Of a stretch of DNA of 64,000 bases, positions 54,053-63,552 are shown in pieces. The DNA lies in assembly GCA_028282545.1 (NCBI GenBank), contig JANQHT010000088.1, forward strand, positions 1 through 64,000, in the 5' to 3' direction. Positions within the stretch are counted from its first letter, which is position 1. The number at the start of each line of letters is the position of its first letter. Both the position numbers and the translations under genes were made by a program. The notes below the pieces were generated by a model that saw only the letters and a list, made by a program, of their open reading frames with translations, was not told the DNA's origin and ran no database searches. The stretch is from Spirochaetales bacterium (GTDB lineage: Bacteria > Spirochaetota > Spirochaetia > DSM-27196 > Alkalispirochaetaceae).

Positions 54053-55846
54053 ATGCTGGAAGAATTCGACACAGAACGTTCGAACCGGCGAAACGCGTTC
54101 GCCCGGTCCATGATTCTCAGCGCCTCCGGTTGGCGAGCGGTCTTCGGCGACGGGGACCACGGTCTGGCCGAGTCTATCGGCCTCGAAGCGCGGGATGCGG
54201 TGGTTGTTGCTGCCACGCTCTTTGCGGAGGCCCTTACTTCAGCGGGTGACACGATCTGCGTCGGCACCGACACTCGTCCTACCGGCGCCGTAATCGCTGA
54301 AACTGCAATACGTTCCATCCTCGCGGCCGGTCGTGAAGTTGCGTTTCTCGGACGAGTCGCATCGCCGGAGCTCATGGCGTTTGTGAAAAACTCGCCGGAG
54401 ATCGATGCGTTTTTCTACGTCACCGCCAGCCACAATCCGCCGGGACATAACGGTTTCAAACTGGGCGGTTCAGACGGCGCCGTGATCTCCCGGGACCGGG
54501 CGCTCCCGCTTATCGAACGGTTCATAAAGGTAATCGCGGACGACGATTCAGTGCATCCCGTTGTTGCCGAAGCGGATGCGGTCCAGCGGTCACGCCTTGA
54601 CGCGGTATATCGCCGGCAGATCTCCCTCAAGGCGGCCGCCGAAGCGCGGTATCGCGAATTTGCCCTCTCCGTCGCCTCGGGGCACGACGATGATGAGGCA
54701 AACCAGCGGTTTGTCGATGACCTTCGCTCCCATTACCTGAACGCTCCCCTTGGAATCGTTGCCGAATTGAACGGAAGCGCCCGGGCGCTCTCGGTTGATC
54801 GCTCGCTTCTGACGGAACTCGGTGTTCGCCTCTCCGTACACAACGACAAACCGGGCCTGTTCGCCCACGAAATCGTTCCCGAAGGGGCGTCGCTCGCGCC
54901 GGCAGCGGCCATACTCGAAGAATGTGCCCGGTTCGATCCCGCCTTCAAACTCGCCTACGTCCCCGACAACGACGGTGACCGGGGAAACCTCGTCTTCCTG
55001 AACTCGGACGGAGCCGCCACGGTCCTGGAGGCGCAGGAGGTGTTTGCTCTGGCCCTTACGGCGGAACTCGCCTGGACTCGGCGACGCGGGCAAAAACGTC
55101 CCGTGGCGGTCGCGATCAACGGACCGACGTCCATACGGATAGACCGTATCGCCCGCGCCTTCAACGCCGAAGTATTCCGGGCGGAAGTGGGAGAGGCGAA
55201 CGTGGTCAACCTGGCGGCAGAATTGCGGGAACGCGGCTATCTTGTGCCTATCTGCGGCGAAGGCAGCAACGGCGGCACGATCGTTCATCCAGCAACGGTA
55301 CGTGATCCGCTGAACACGCTCCTGACCGTACTCAAGTTCCTCCGCCACCAGTTGTACAGGGAGTGGAGCGCCGTGTCGGGCGGAGGCACGGTCTGGGCGC
55401 AGGAGCCTTCTCTCGTTGACGTTGTCAACTCCCTTCCGGCCTTTTCGACGACCAATGCCAACGACGGGGATGCGAAAATGAAGGTCCGGACGAGTGACCA
55501 GGGCCGGCTCAAAGGTCGATACGAGGCGATTCTCCCGGAGCGCGTTGGAACGGCCCTGGCGATTCTCGAACCTCACTTCGGGAAACTTGCCTGGCGGGAA
55601 ACGAACCTCGAAGGAACTCAGGAACGGGTCGGTTCCGGGCCGGGAGTCCGCAGCGGCGCGGAACGCGGCGGCCTACGCGTCGTATTTTCCGCCGCCGACC
55701 GGGACTGCGCGGCGGTCTGGATGCGCGGAAGCGGCACCGAACCGCTGTTTCGTATCCTCGCCGACGTTGAGGGTGCCCACCCCGAGGTGGAGCGGGCCCT
55801 GCTCGACTGGCAACGCAGCCTCGTTTTGGAGGCAGACGTAGGTTAG
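54053..55846 (+). CDS. Phosphohexomutase (phosphoglucomutase/phosphomannomutase family)
   Basis: 597 aa from ATG 54053. It has the phosphoserine loop VTASHNPPGHNGFK, the metal loop VPDNDGDRGNL (a variant of DGDxDR), a sugar loop ICGEGSNGGT and the phosphate loop MRGSGTEPLFR. The protein is longer than usual (450-550), with an insertion in the middle. It converts hexose 1- and 6-phosphates for glycan and storage metabolism. A weak TTGCAC/TACCGT promoter would again start at the ATG. The 3' end overlaps MutY by 4 bp. Confidence 0.9.
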   Translation: MLEEFDTERSNRRNAFARSMILSASGWRAVFGDGDHGLAESIGLEARDAVVVAATLFAEALTSAGDTICVGTDTRPTGAVIAETAIRSILAAGREVAFLGRVASPELMAFVKNSPEIDAFFYVTASHNPPGHNGFKLGGSDGAVISRDRALPLIERFIKVIADDDSVHPVVAEADAVQRSRLDAVYRRQISLKAAAEARYREFALSVASGHDDDEANQRFVDDLRSHYLNAPLGIVAELNGSARALSVDRSLLTELGVRLSVHNDKPGLFAHEIVPEGASLAPAAAILEECARFDPAFKLAYVPDNDGDRGNLVFLNSDGAATVLEAQEVFALALTAELAWTRRRGQKRPVAVAINGPTSIRIDRIARAFNAEVFRAEVGEANVVNLAAELRERGYLVPICGEGSNGGTIVHPATVRDPLNTLLTVLKFLRHQLYREWSAVSGGGTVWAQEPSLVDVVNSLPAFSTTNANDGDAKMKVRTSDQGRLKGRYEAILPERVGTALAILEPHFGKLAWRETNLEGTQERVGSGPGVRSGAERGGLRVVFSAADRDCAAVWMRGSGTEPLFRILADVEGAHPEVERALLDWQRSLVLEADVG

Positions 55847-56700
55847 TCGCCTATGCGCAGCTTCCCGTCGTCATCCCGCCGAACCAGCCCGTCCCGGACC
55901 AGGGTCGACAGGGCCCGGGAGATGCGTTCCGCGCTGAGCCCGGTGAAAGACGGCACCTCTTCCGCCGCCACCATTCCGCGATCGGTGAGGACGCGGAGGA
56001 TCGCTCCGCGCGCCTCACGGTTGCTTTCGCGAAATGGAGCCTGCCTCTGGTATTCGCGGCTCCGCCGATTGGGATTCTCAACGACGCTTTTGACAAACGC
56101 ACCGTAGTCCATAAACGCCCAGTACCATTCGCGCGGTCGTTCAACGTCCAGTGAATGTTTCACAACCGGCATGACCCGCGCGTCCGGGACGTCCTGTTCG
56201 TCCGGGAAGAACTCGTGGAGCACCGCGCGGCGTATGTTTGTTTCAATAAACACAACGGGGCGATTGTAGGCGAAGGCGACGATTGAACCGGCGGTATTCC
56301 GTCCTATCCCCGGAAACGTGACCAACGTATCCGGTTCATCCGGGAGCACACCGTCGTGTTCACGTACGATGATTCCGGCGGTTTGATGCAGGAAGCGGGC
56401 GCGACGGTTGTACCCGAGCCCCTGCCACGTTTCAACCACCGCAAACAGAGAAGCCTCCGATAGGTCTCGTAAGGAAGGGAATCGTTCCACAAAACGCGGG
56501 AAATGGTTCAGCACTCGGGGAACCTGCGTCTGCTGGAGCATGATTTCGGACACAAGAATCCAGTACGGATCGGTGTTGCTCCGCCACGGCATGGGGCGTG
56601 CGGCGGTGCGGTAGTGCTCCCACACCTTCGCGCGGAACGAGGTAATGGCCTCTTCGGAACGGGCTCCGGCCGGGGGCCCGTTCCACGGCGACTCTTTCAA
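55843..56700 (-). CDS. MutY-like HhH-GPD DNA glycosylase lacking the iron-sulfur cluster
   Basis: 285 aa from TTG 56700, overlapping the trpS stop (TTGA). The HhH-GPD domain is clear: PWRSNTDPYWILVSEIMLQQTQV in pieces, WQGLGYNRRARFL and FPGIGRNTAGSIVAFAY. The catalytic loop reads FIETNIRR where MutY normally has LDGNVKR. After MDYGAF the four cluster cysteines of MutY are missing (KSVVENPNRRSREYQRQ). The C-terminus is a winged-helix-like segment (EEVPSFTGLSAERISRAL) instead of the NUDIX-like domain. It likely removes a mispaired base such as adenine opposite 8-oxoguanine, but specificity is uncertain. Confidence 0.85.
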   Translation of the reverse strand: MKESPWNGPPAGARSEEAITSFRAKVWEHYRTAARPMPWRSNTDPYWILVSEIMLQQTQVPRVLNHFPRFVERFPSLRDLSEASLFAVVETWQGLGYNRRARFLHQTAGIIVREHDGVLPDEPDTLVTFPGIGRNTAGSIVAFAYNRPVVFIETNIRRAVLHEFFPDEQDVPDARVMPVVKHSLDVERPREWYWAFMDYGAFVKSVVENPNRRSREYQRQAPFRESNREARGAILRVLTDRGMVAAEEVPSFTGLSAERISRALSTLVRDGLVRRDDDGKLRIGD

Positions 56701-57749
56701 TGCTCTTTGGCGGAGATTTTGGCTGCCTTCTCCGCCTTGCGACGGATTCCGTTCCACACGCCGGCGAGCCCCATCGCTTTTCGTACTTCGGAGAGGGTAG
56801 CTCTCGCCTCCTCCTTCATCCGCTGCGTCCCGGCGAAGATGATCGATTCAACGAGTCCCTTTTCTTCCGCAAACGCGGCGCGTCGTTCGCGAATCGGATC
56901 CAGAAAGGCGTTCATGGCGCGGGTGAGTTTCTCTTTGACCTCCACGTCCCCTACTCGCCCCGCCCGGTACCGCTCCTTGAGATCCTCGACCTCAACCGTG
57001 TTGTCGTTGAACACGTCGTGATACACAAAGACGGGGTTGCCTTCTACGGTTCCGGGAACGTCGGCCCGCACACGATTCGGATCCGTGTACATCCCGCGCA
57101 CCTTCCGTTCAACAACGTCGGCCGGGTCAGAGAGGAAGATGGTGTTGTCCAGGGACTTCGACATCTTTGCGCCGCCGTCGGTCCCGACCAGGGTCGGCAC
57201 GTCCCCCACCAACACGTCCGGGATCGGAAAAACCTCGTCGTACTGGCCGTTGAAACGACGGGCGATCTCCCGCGTCATCTCCACGTGCGCCTCGTTGTCC
57301 TTGCCGACCGGCACCAGATGCGCCCTGGGAAGAAGGATATCGGCGCTCTGAAGGATCGGGTACCCTAGGAGGCCAAAGGGCATCTCGTTCAACTGAGCCG
57401 ACCTGGCCATATCCTTGAGACCGGGAAGGCGCTGCAGACGGGGAACAGTGACAAGCATCTCAAAGATCAAGTTGAGTTCGTAGACTTCGGGCACGGCCGA
57501 CTGGAGGTAGATCGTCGACACGGCGGGATCAATCCCGACCGCGAGATAGTCGAGAACTATATCCCGACTGTTTCGTCCGATCTCCTCGATTGACGCCTTG
57601 TCGGGACGCGTCGTGAGCATGTGGAGGTCCGCGATGATAAAATAACACTCGTACTCCCGCTGCAGCCGAACACGGTTTGTTAGGGACCCTACGTAGTGAC
57701 CGATATGCAACTTCCCGGTGGGTCGGTCACCGGTGAGAATGCGTTTCAT
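56697..57749 (-). CDS. trpS: Tryptophan-tRNA ligase
   Basis: 350 aa from ATG 57749, 9 bases after AAGGAAAGGA; a TTG 9 bp upstream is possible. The class I motifs are KLHIGHYVG and KMSKS (GAKMSKSLDN), with PVGKDNEAHVEMTREIARRFN between them as in TrpRS. It sits in the long minus-strand run after the AI-2E transporter gene. Confidence 0.97.
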   Translation of the reverse strand: MKRILTGDRPTGKLHIGHYVGSLTNRVRLQREYECYFIIADLHMLTTRPDKASIEEIGRNSRDIVLDYLAVGIDPAVSTIYLQSAVPEVYELNLIFEMLVTVPRLQRLPGLKDMARSAQLNEMPFGLLGYPILQSADILLPRAHLVPVGKDNEAHVEMTREIARRFNGQYDEVFPIPDVLVGDVPTLVGTDGGAKMSKSLDNTIFLSDPADVVERKVRGMYTDPNRVRADVPGTVEGNPVFVYHDVFNDNTVEVEDLKERYRAGRVGDVEVKEKLTRAMNAFLDPIRERRAAFAEEKGLVESIIFAGTQRMKEEARATLSEVRKAMGLAGVWNGIRRKAEKAAKISAKEH

Positions 57750-57767
57750 GGCGCTCAATCCTTTCCT

Positions 57768-58856
57768 TTAGTCCCGCCGCTGCGCGGCGGCGTTCCGACG
57801 AAGCTGAACTTCCCGAAAACTGCCGGTCCCCATGAGAATACTGACCGGCTGCATGCCCGGCGTGTTCTCGAAGATGATCTTCAAAACCACGGTAAGGGGT
57901 ACCGCCAGGAAGAGTCCCGCCGTGCCCCACAGCCAGCCCCACGTCAGGAGCGAGAAGAGTATCACAACGGGGCTCAGATTCAAGCGATCACCGAGCATCT
58001 TCGGATCGAGAATGTTCCCGATGATAAGCTGCGCAATTGAGATGGAAAGCGCCGCGGCGATGGCGCTGTTCCAGTCCGGGACAAACTGAACGATCGCGAA
58101 AATACTCGCCAAAAACGAAATCGCGATCGATCCGATGGTCGGAATGAAGTTGAAAAGAAAGGTGAGGAGCCCCCAGATAAACGCAAAATCAACACCTATC
58201 AGCGTAAACGACACCAACACGATGCTCCCGGTCAAGGCGCTCACGAAGAGTTTTACCGCCAGATACCGCGATATCTGCTGGTTTGTGTGCGCCAGGATCA
58301 ACGCAATCGTGCGTGTCGAATGACGCTTCAGGGCGTTTCGCGTTTTCCGGCGCAGGTACGGCTGTTCCAGAAGCAGAAACAGAAGGTAGATCAGGACCAC
58401 CAGGAAACCGGTCAGAAAATCGAAGAAGTTCCCCGATGCGGAAAGGACCACGTTGCCGATGCCCCGGCGAATGCCCAGTTCTTCCAGCAAGTTATCGGGC
58501 AGCTCAAAACGGACGATCAGTGCCTGTACAAGCTGCAATAACCGCTCCTGGTACTTGGGGAACTCCCGGAGCAGGCTCTGGAAACTCTCGTAGACCACGA
58601 AGGCGATCAGGAATCCGAAGGCGAGAAAGGCGGTGAGAATTATCGCTACCGCCACACCCCGGGGGATGCGCCGTTTGACCATGTATGTCATGACCGGCCC
58701 CAGGACAAACGACAACAGCGTGGCGATGATAAACGGAGTCAGAATGCTCGCCATGAGTCGCAAAACGGCTCCAATGGCCACGAGTGCTATGATCAGGAGG
58801 TACGTTGTCCGGCGACGTCCCGTTTTGTCGATTCCCACCATCTCGCTATCGCTCAC
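57768..58856 (-). CDS. AI-2E family transporter
   Basis: 362 aa with seven or eight hydrophobic segments. The family pattern is clear: a pair of N-terminal helices, a central amphipathic domain, then FLFNFIPTIGSIAISF, LSISIAQLIIGNILDPKMLGDRLNLSPVVILFSLLTWGWLWG in pieces. PF01594 proteins export AI-2 or drive Na+/H+ exchange; the substrate here is unknown. It follows lpdA by 17 bp and precedes trpS by 18 bp. Confidence 0.9.
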   Translation of the reverse strand: MSDSEMVGIDKTGRRRTTYLLIIALVAIGAVLRLMASILTPFIIATLLSFVLGPVMTYMVKRRIPRGVAVAIILTAFLAFGFLIAFVVYESFQSLLREFPKYQERLLQLVQALIVRFELPDNLLEELGIRRGIGNVVLSASGNFFDFLTGFLVVLIYLLFLLLEQPYLRRKTRNALKRHSTRTIALILAHTNQQISRYLAVKLFVSALTGSIVLVSFTLIGVDFAFIWGLLTFLFNFIPTIGSIAISFLASIFAIVQFVPDWNSAIAAALSISIAQLIIGNILDPKMLGDRLNLSPVVILFSLLTWGWLWGTAGLFLAVPLTVVLKIIFENTPGMQPVSILMGTGSFREVQLRRNAAAQRRD

Positions 58857-58873
58857 TGCGTTTCCCCATCCCC

Positions 58874-60265
58874 TTAGGCGTGAATCGCCCAGCCCTCGAT
58901 GGCACGGGCCGCTTCCATGACCGCTTCAGAAATCGTCGGGTGCGCGTGAACCATGGTGGCAACGTCTTCCGGCAGCAACTCAGCGCTCTTGGCGAGAAGC
59001 AACTCGTGGATGATCTCCGTTGCATCTTTTCCAACCGCGTGGGCGCCCAGGATCTCGCGACTTGCGGCGTCCACGATCACCTTCACGTGCCCTTCCGCCT
59101 GGTCGATTGCGACCGTTTTGCCGGCACCGCGATACGGGAAGAGCTGTGTTTCAATGGTGCGTCCCGCCTCCCGGGCGGCCTTTTCGGTCAGGCCGAAGCT
59201 GCCCACCTGCGGCTCGCAGTAGACCGCCCCGGGGATAAGCCCGTCGCCGATTCGCGGCTCGGGATCGTGCCCGGCGATCGTTTCCACCGCGATCTCCCCT
59301 TCCTTGCTCGCCACGTGTGCAAGCAACGGTGTCGCGACGACATCTCCGATGGCGAAGATCGTATCCACGGCGGTTCGGTAGTAGTCACCAACGACGATGA
59401 AACCACGGTCTACCTGGACTCCGACGCGATCGAGCCCCAAGCCTTCACTGTTGGGGGCGCGCCCGACCGCAACAAGGAGCTTCTCCGCCGAGAGGTCCTC
59501 CGTTTTCCCCGACGAATCCTCCACCGTCACCGTGACGCCCTTGGCGGTGGTGGCCAGTTTTGTCGCCCGGGTGCCGGTACGCGTCACGATCCCGTACCGC
59601 TTGAACGCTTTCTCGACCACCGACACGGAATCGGCGTCTTCAAGAGGAAGCAGTTGGTCTAGCATCTCCACCACGGTTACCTCAACCCCGAAGGCGTTCA
59701 TCACGTAGGCAAACTCCATCCCGATGGCGCCCGCCCCGAGAATGATGAGGCTCTTCGGAAGCGAATTTAGGGCAAGGATATCGCGCGACGAAATAACGCG
59801 GTCCTGGTCGAAGGCGAAGCCCGGTACTTCCCGGGGTCTGGAACCGGTGGCGATGATTACGTTGGCCGCGGTCACCGCGTCCTTTCCGTCGATAACCACT
59901 TCGTGGGCCGACTTGAACTCGGCCGTACCGGTGATGTACTCGACGTTGTTTTTCTTCAGGAGGAACTGAATCCCTTTGGAGAGCTTCGAAGCGGCCTGCC
60001 TCGATTTTTTGTGTACTTTCCCGTAGTCAATGCTCGAAAGGTCAACCGACGCGCCCATGTCGGCAAGGGCGGCCGAATCGTGAACGAGTTCCGCCTGGCG
60101 AATAAGCGCCTTGGACGGTATGCATCCCCAATTGAGACATACGCCCCCGGGTTGGTCCTTTTCCACGACCGCCGCTTTGAGCCCCAGTTGAGACGCTCGA
60201 ATAGCCGCCACGTAGCCGCCGGGTCCGGCGCCTATCACAAGAACGTCGTATTGATAGTCACTCAT
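58874..60265 (-). CDS. lpdA: Dihydrolipoyl dehydrogenase (E3)
   Basis: 463 aa from ATG 60265 with AAGGAGTACC upstream. It has the FAD loop VLVIGAGPGGYVAAIRA, the redox disulfide GGVCLNWGCIPSKAL, the NAD loop LIILGAGAIGMEFAYV, IFAIGDV and the C-terminal HAHPTISE. It reoxidises dihydrolipoamide of the PDH complex encoded upstream. The lipoyl domain of the FabH fusion could use it too. Confidence 0.97.
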   Translation of the reverse strand: MSDYQYDVLVIGAGPGGYVAAIRASQLGLKAAVVEKDQPGGVCLNWGCIPSKALIRQAELVHDSAALADMGASVDLSSIDYGKVHKKSRQAASKLSKGIQFLLKKNNVEYITGTAEFKSAHEVVIDGKDAVTAANVIIATGSRPREVPGFAFDQDRVISSRDILALNSLPKSLIILGAGAIGMEFAYVMNAFGVEVTVVEMLDQLLPLEDADSVSVVEKAFKRYGIVTRTGTRATKLATTAKGVTVTVEDSSGKTEDLSAEKLLVAVGRAPNSEGLGLDRVGVQVDRGFIVVGDYYRTAVDTIFAIGDVVATPLLAHVASKEGEIAVETIAGHDPEPRIGDGLIPGAVYCEPQVGSFGLTEKAAREAGRTIETQLFPYRGAGKTVAIDQAEGHVKVIVDAASREILGAHAVGKDATEIIHELLLAKSAELLPEDVATMVHAHPTISEAVMEAARAIEGWAIHA

Positions 60266-60277
60266 GCAGGTACTCCT

Positions 60278-61570
60278 TTACAGAACCATTCGCGCCGGTT
60301 CTTCAATAAGCTGCGTCAATTCTCGGAGGAACCGCGCCCCCAGGGCTCCATCGATTACCCGGTGGTCGCAGGACAACGTTAGTTTCATCAGGTTTGCTAC
60401 GACGATGTCTCCGTCCTCGTCAACCACAGGCGTGGCGATCGTCTTTCCTACCGCCAGGATCGCCGAACCGGGCGGGTTAATGATCGCCGTAAACTCCTCG
60501 ATCCCGAAAGAACCCAGGTTGCTGATCGTGAACGTTGCACCGTTGTACTCCTCCGGTGCGAGGGCGTTGTTACGGGCCTTCTCTATCAGCACCTGCAGTT
60601 CGGCGTCGATCGCCACCACGCCCTTGTTGGCGCAGTTCCGGACGATCGGTGTGATCAACCCGTTCCCAACGTCAACGGCGAGTCCAATATCAACGCTGCC
60701 GAACTGGAGTATCTCGGTCTCCTGCCAACCGGCGTTAACGGCGGGATGGCGGCGCAACGCTTCAGCGGCGAACTTCATCAGGTACGCGTTGAAGGATACC
60801 TTGGAATCGAGTTCCCGGTTTGCCGAAGAGCGGGCCCGAACCAGGGCGGAAACCTCCGCGGAGCTCTTTAGGTAGAAATGGGGCGCACTGAACTTGCTCT
60901 CCGACAGGCGCCGGGCGATGACCGACCGTATCTTGGTTACGGGAATGCGCTCATCGGCTCCGGGCAGGCCCGCAACCGCGCCGGCGGAAACGGGTCTCGC
61001 CGTGGGAACGCCCCGGAAATTTTCCACGTCCGCTTTGGTAACTCTGCCGTCGGGGCCGGAGCCCGGTACCAGCAAAATGTCGACGTTCCGCGCCGCGGCG
61101 AGTTTTCGGGCCACCGGCGTCGCCTTGATGCGGCCGGAGGCGGCCGGCGTCGGAGAGACCTGCGGGGGAACCGCAGCGGGTGCGGAGGACGGCGCTGGAA
61201 CGCCGGCGGGTCCATCCGCGGCGGGTACGCCGGCAGATTCTCCGGCGGGCGTCGTCTCTGCGGTGGATGGTTCCTCCGGTGCGGGAGGTGCCGCGGCGGG
61301 GGCGGAGGCGAGAAGTTCTTCAAAACTCTCTCCCGATTCACCAAGAACGGCGATGGTGTCCCCGACGCGGGCGGAAGAACCCTCGGTTACTACGATCTTG
61401 AGGAGCGTCCCCTCCTGGGTCGCTTCGTACTCCATGGTCGCCTTGTCGGTCTCTACCTCGCACAGGACGTCCCCGGTGCTGACCGTGTCGCCCTCTTTTT
61501 TGCTCCATGACGCAATGGTTCCCTCCTCCATCGTTGGGGAGAGCGCAGTCATCAGTACAAGTTCCGCCAT
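60278..61570 (-). CDS. pdhC: Dihydrolipoamide acetyltransferase (PDH E2)
   Basis: 430 aa. One N-terminal lipoyl domain (ETDKATMEYEA) is joined by an Ala/Pro-rich linker to a peripheral-subunit-binding domain (ATPVARKLAAARNVDILLVPGSGPDGRV in pieces). The catalytic domain ends in SCDHRVIDGALGARFL, the HxxxDG active site. The start ATG 61570 overlaps the end of pdhB within GGAGTAGAAGATG. Confidence 0.96.
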   Translation of the reverse strand: MAELVLMTALSPTMEEGTIASWSKKEGDTVSTGDVLCEVETDKATMEYEATQEGTLLKIVVTEGSSARVGDTIAVLGESGESFEELLASAPAAAPPAPEEPSTAETTPAGESAGVPAADGPAGVPAPSSAPAAVPPQVSPTPAASGRIKATPVARKLAAARNVDILLVPGSGPDGRVTKADVENFRGVPTARPVSAGAVAGLPGADERIPVTKIRSVIARRLSESKFSAPHFYLKSSAEVSALVRARSSANRELDSKVSFNAYLMKFAAEALRRHPAVNAGWQETEILQFGSVDIGLAVDVGNGLITPIVRNCANKGVVAIDAELQVLIEKARNNALAPEEYNGATFTISNLGSFGIEEFTAIINPPGSAILAVGKTIATPVVDEDGDIVVANLMKLTLSCDHRVIDGALGARFLRELTQLIEEPARMVL

Positions 61571-61573
61571 CTT

Positions 61574-62554
61574 CTACTCCATGTAACAGACGCGCTTCGT
61601 CGCGTCCACGATCTTTTCGATGGTCGGCTGGACAGCCAGCTCGAGCCGGTGATTGTACGGCATCGGAACGTCCTCGCTTGCAACGAGTTCAACCGGTGCG
61701 TCCAGGTCGTCAAAACAGTTCCGCGAGATCATCCACGCCACGTGAGAACCGACGCTGGCCACCGGCCACGACTCTTCAACAACGACGGCGCGGTTCGTCT
61801 TTCGCACGGAGGCGTAGATCGTCGATTCGTCGATGGGCCTGAGCGAACGCAAATCCACCACTTCCGCCGATACGCCGAGTTTCTCTAATTCGCCCGCGGC
61901 GGCGAGCACCATGCGAACGGGTTTGGAATAGCTGATGAGGGTAACGTCCGCACCCTCTCGTTTTACGTCGGCTTCGCCGAAGGGGATCAGGTACTCCTCC
62001 TCCGGCACGTCACCGGTCCATCCGTATGACATCTCGCTCTCGAGAAAAACGACCGGGTTGTCGTCGCGAATGGCCGTCTTCAAGAGGCCTTTCGCATCGT
62101 AGGGAGTACTGGGGGCAACCACTTTCAATCCCGGGATGTGGGCGTAGTAGCTCTGGAACGCCTGCGAATGCTGCGACGAGAGGTATTCGGCCGGGCCGTT
62201 GGGACCACGGAGAACCATCGGGACCTTGAGCTGCCCCCCCGACATGTGACGCAGCTTGGCGGCGTTGTTCACCACCTGGTCCAAGGCCAGGAGCGAGAAG
62301 TTGAACGTCATCCACTCAACAATGGGCCGGAGCCCCACCGATGCCGCACCGACCCCGATACCGGTGAAACCAAGCTCCGTTATCGGCGTATCCCGAACTC
62401 GCTTGGGACCGTACTTGTCCAGCAGCCCCTTGGTTACCTTGTAGGCACCGTTGTACTCCCCGACCTCCTCGCCCATGATAAAGACGGTTTTGTCGCGGGC
62501 CATCTCCTCGTCGATTGCTTGGCGTAGCGCTTCGCGCATCTGAATTTCAGGCAT
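61574..62554 (-). CDS. pdhB: Pyruvate dehydrogenase E1 component, beta subunit
   Basis: 326 aa from ATG 62554 with GGAGGGAGAACG upstream. It has FIMGEEVGEYNGAYKVTKGLLDKYG in pieces, RDTPITELGFTGIGVGAA and VVEESWPVASVGSHVAWM. With PdhA it forms the thiamine-dependent E1 that decarboxylates pyruvate. Confidence 0.96.
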   Translation of the reverse strand: MPEIQMREALRQAIDEEMARDKTVFIMGEEVGEYNGAYKVTKGLLDKYGPKRVRDTPITELGFTGIGVGAASVGLRPIVEWMTFNFSLLALDQVVNNAAKLRHMSGGQLKVPMVLRGPNGPAEYLSSQHSQAFQSYYAHIPGLKVVAPSTPYDAKGLLKTAIRDDNPVVFLESEMSYGWTGDVPEEEYLIPFGEADVKREGADVTLISYSKPVRMVLAAAGELEKLGVSAEVVDLRSLRPIDESTIYASVRKTNRAVVVEESWPVASVGSHVAWMISRNCFDDLDAPVELVASEDVPMPYNHRLELAVQPTIEKIVDATKRVCYME

Positions 62555-62568
62555 CGTTCTCCCTCCGC

Positions 62569-63546
62569 CTAGGCAAGGATGTCTTCGTACATGGTGTGCA
62601 ACGCCGGTTCTTCACTCGATTCGGCGAACTCGACGGACTCGTTGACGCGTTTTTTGGCCTTCTCATCGATCGAAGCGTACGCTTTGTCATCGATGAATCC
62701 CGCGTCGATCATACGGGACTTGAGCTGAAGGATCGGGTCCTGCTTCTTGTAGGCCTCGAGTTCCTCCTTGGTGCGATACTTACCGGGATCGCTCATGCTG
62801 TGTCCCTTGTAACGGTACGTTTTGATGTCCAGCAGCCAGGCTGTCCCGCTCTTTCGTGAATCCGTAGCAACCTCTTTGATCCCTTCGTATATCGCTATAA
62901 AGTCCATTCCATCGATCGTCTTCCCGGGCAGGTCGTAGCCGGCCGCCTTGATCGAGAAGTCCTCAACGCCCGATACGCGCGTGACCGCCGTACCCATGCC
63001 GAAGTGGTTGTTTTCAACGATAAGGATGACCGGTAATTTCCAGATCTTTGCCAAGTTCAGCGTCTCATGGAAGGCACCCTGGTGAATGGCGCCGTCCCCG
63101 AAGTAGCACAGGGTGACGCCACCATCGCCGTCGTACATCTGCTTGAACGCCACGCCGGCGGCAATGGGGATCTGTGCCCCCACGATCCCGTTTCCACCGA
63201 GAAAATGGCGCTCCGCATCGAACATGTGCATCGAACCGCCCTTGCCCCGGGAACAACCGGTAACCTTCCCGTACAGCTCGGCCATAACGACGTTCGGATC
63301 CATACCTACCGCCAGGGCGTGGCCGTGGTCACGGTAGGAGGTAAGGATATAGTCTTTTTTGAGGTCCAGGGCCGCGACGCTTCCCACCGCAACCGCTTCC
63401 TGGCCGTTGTAGAGGTGGCAAAAACCACCGATCTTCCGGAGACCGTACATCTGCGCGGCCTTTTCTTCGAAGCGTCGAATGAGGACCATGTCTTCAAGGG
63501 CCTTCACCAGGAAGTTCTTTTTGTACGAACTGAGATCACTCATCAC
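62569..63546 (-). CDS. pdhA: Pyruvate dehydrogenase E1 component, alpha subunit
   Basis: 325 aa. GGSMHMFDAERHFLGGNGIVGAQIPIAAG in pieces and YFGDGAIHQGAFHETLNLAKIWKLPVILIVENNHFGMGT contain the thiamine-diphosphate GDG...NN motif, and YRYKGHSMSDPGKYRT the phosphorylation-loop region. It starts at GTG 63546 or ATG 63543, a few bases after the PNPOx-like stop. Confidence 0.96.
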   Translation of the reverse strand: MMSDLSSYKKNFLVKALEDMVLIRRFEEKAAQMYGLRKIGGFCHLYNGQEAVAVGSVAALDLKKDYILTSYRDHGHALAVGMDPNVVMAELYGKVTGCSRGKGGSMHMFDAERHFLGGNGIVGAQIPIAAGVAFKQMYDGDGGVTLCYFGDGAIHQGAFHETLNLAKIWKLPVILIVENNHFGMGTAVTRVSGVEDFSIKAAGYDLPGKTIDGMDFIAIYEGIKEVATDSRKSGTAWLLDIKTYRYKGHSMSDPGKYRTKEELEAYKKQDPILQLKSRMIDAGFIDDKAYASIDEKAKKRVNESVEFAESSEEPALHTMYEDILA

Positions 63547-63552
63547 GGCCCC

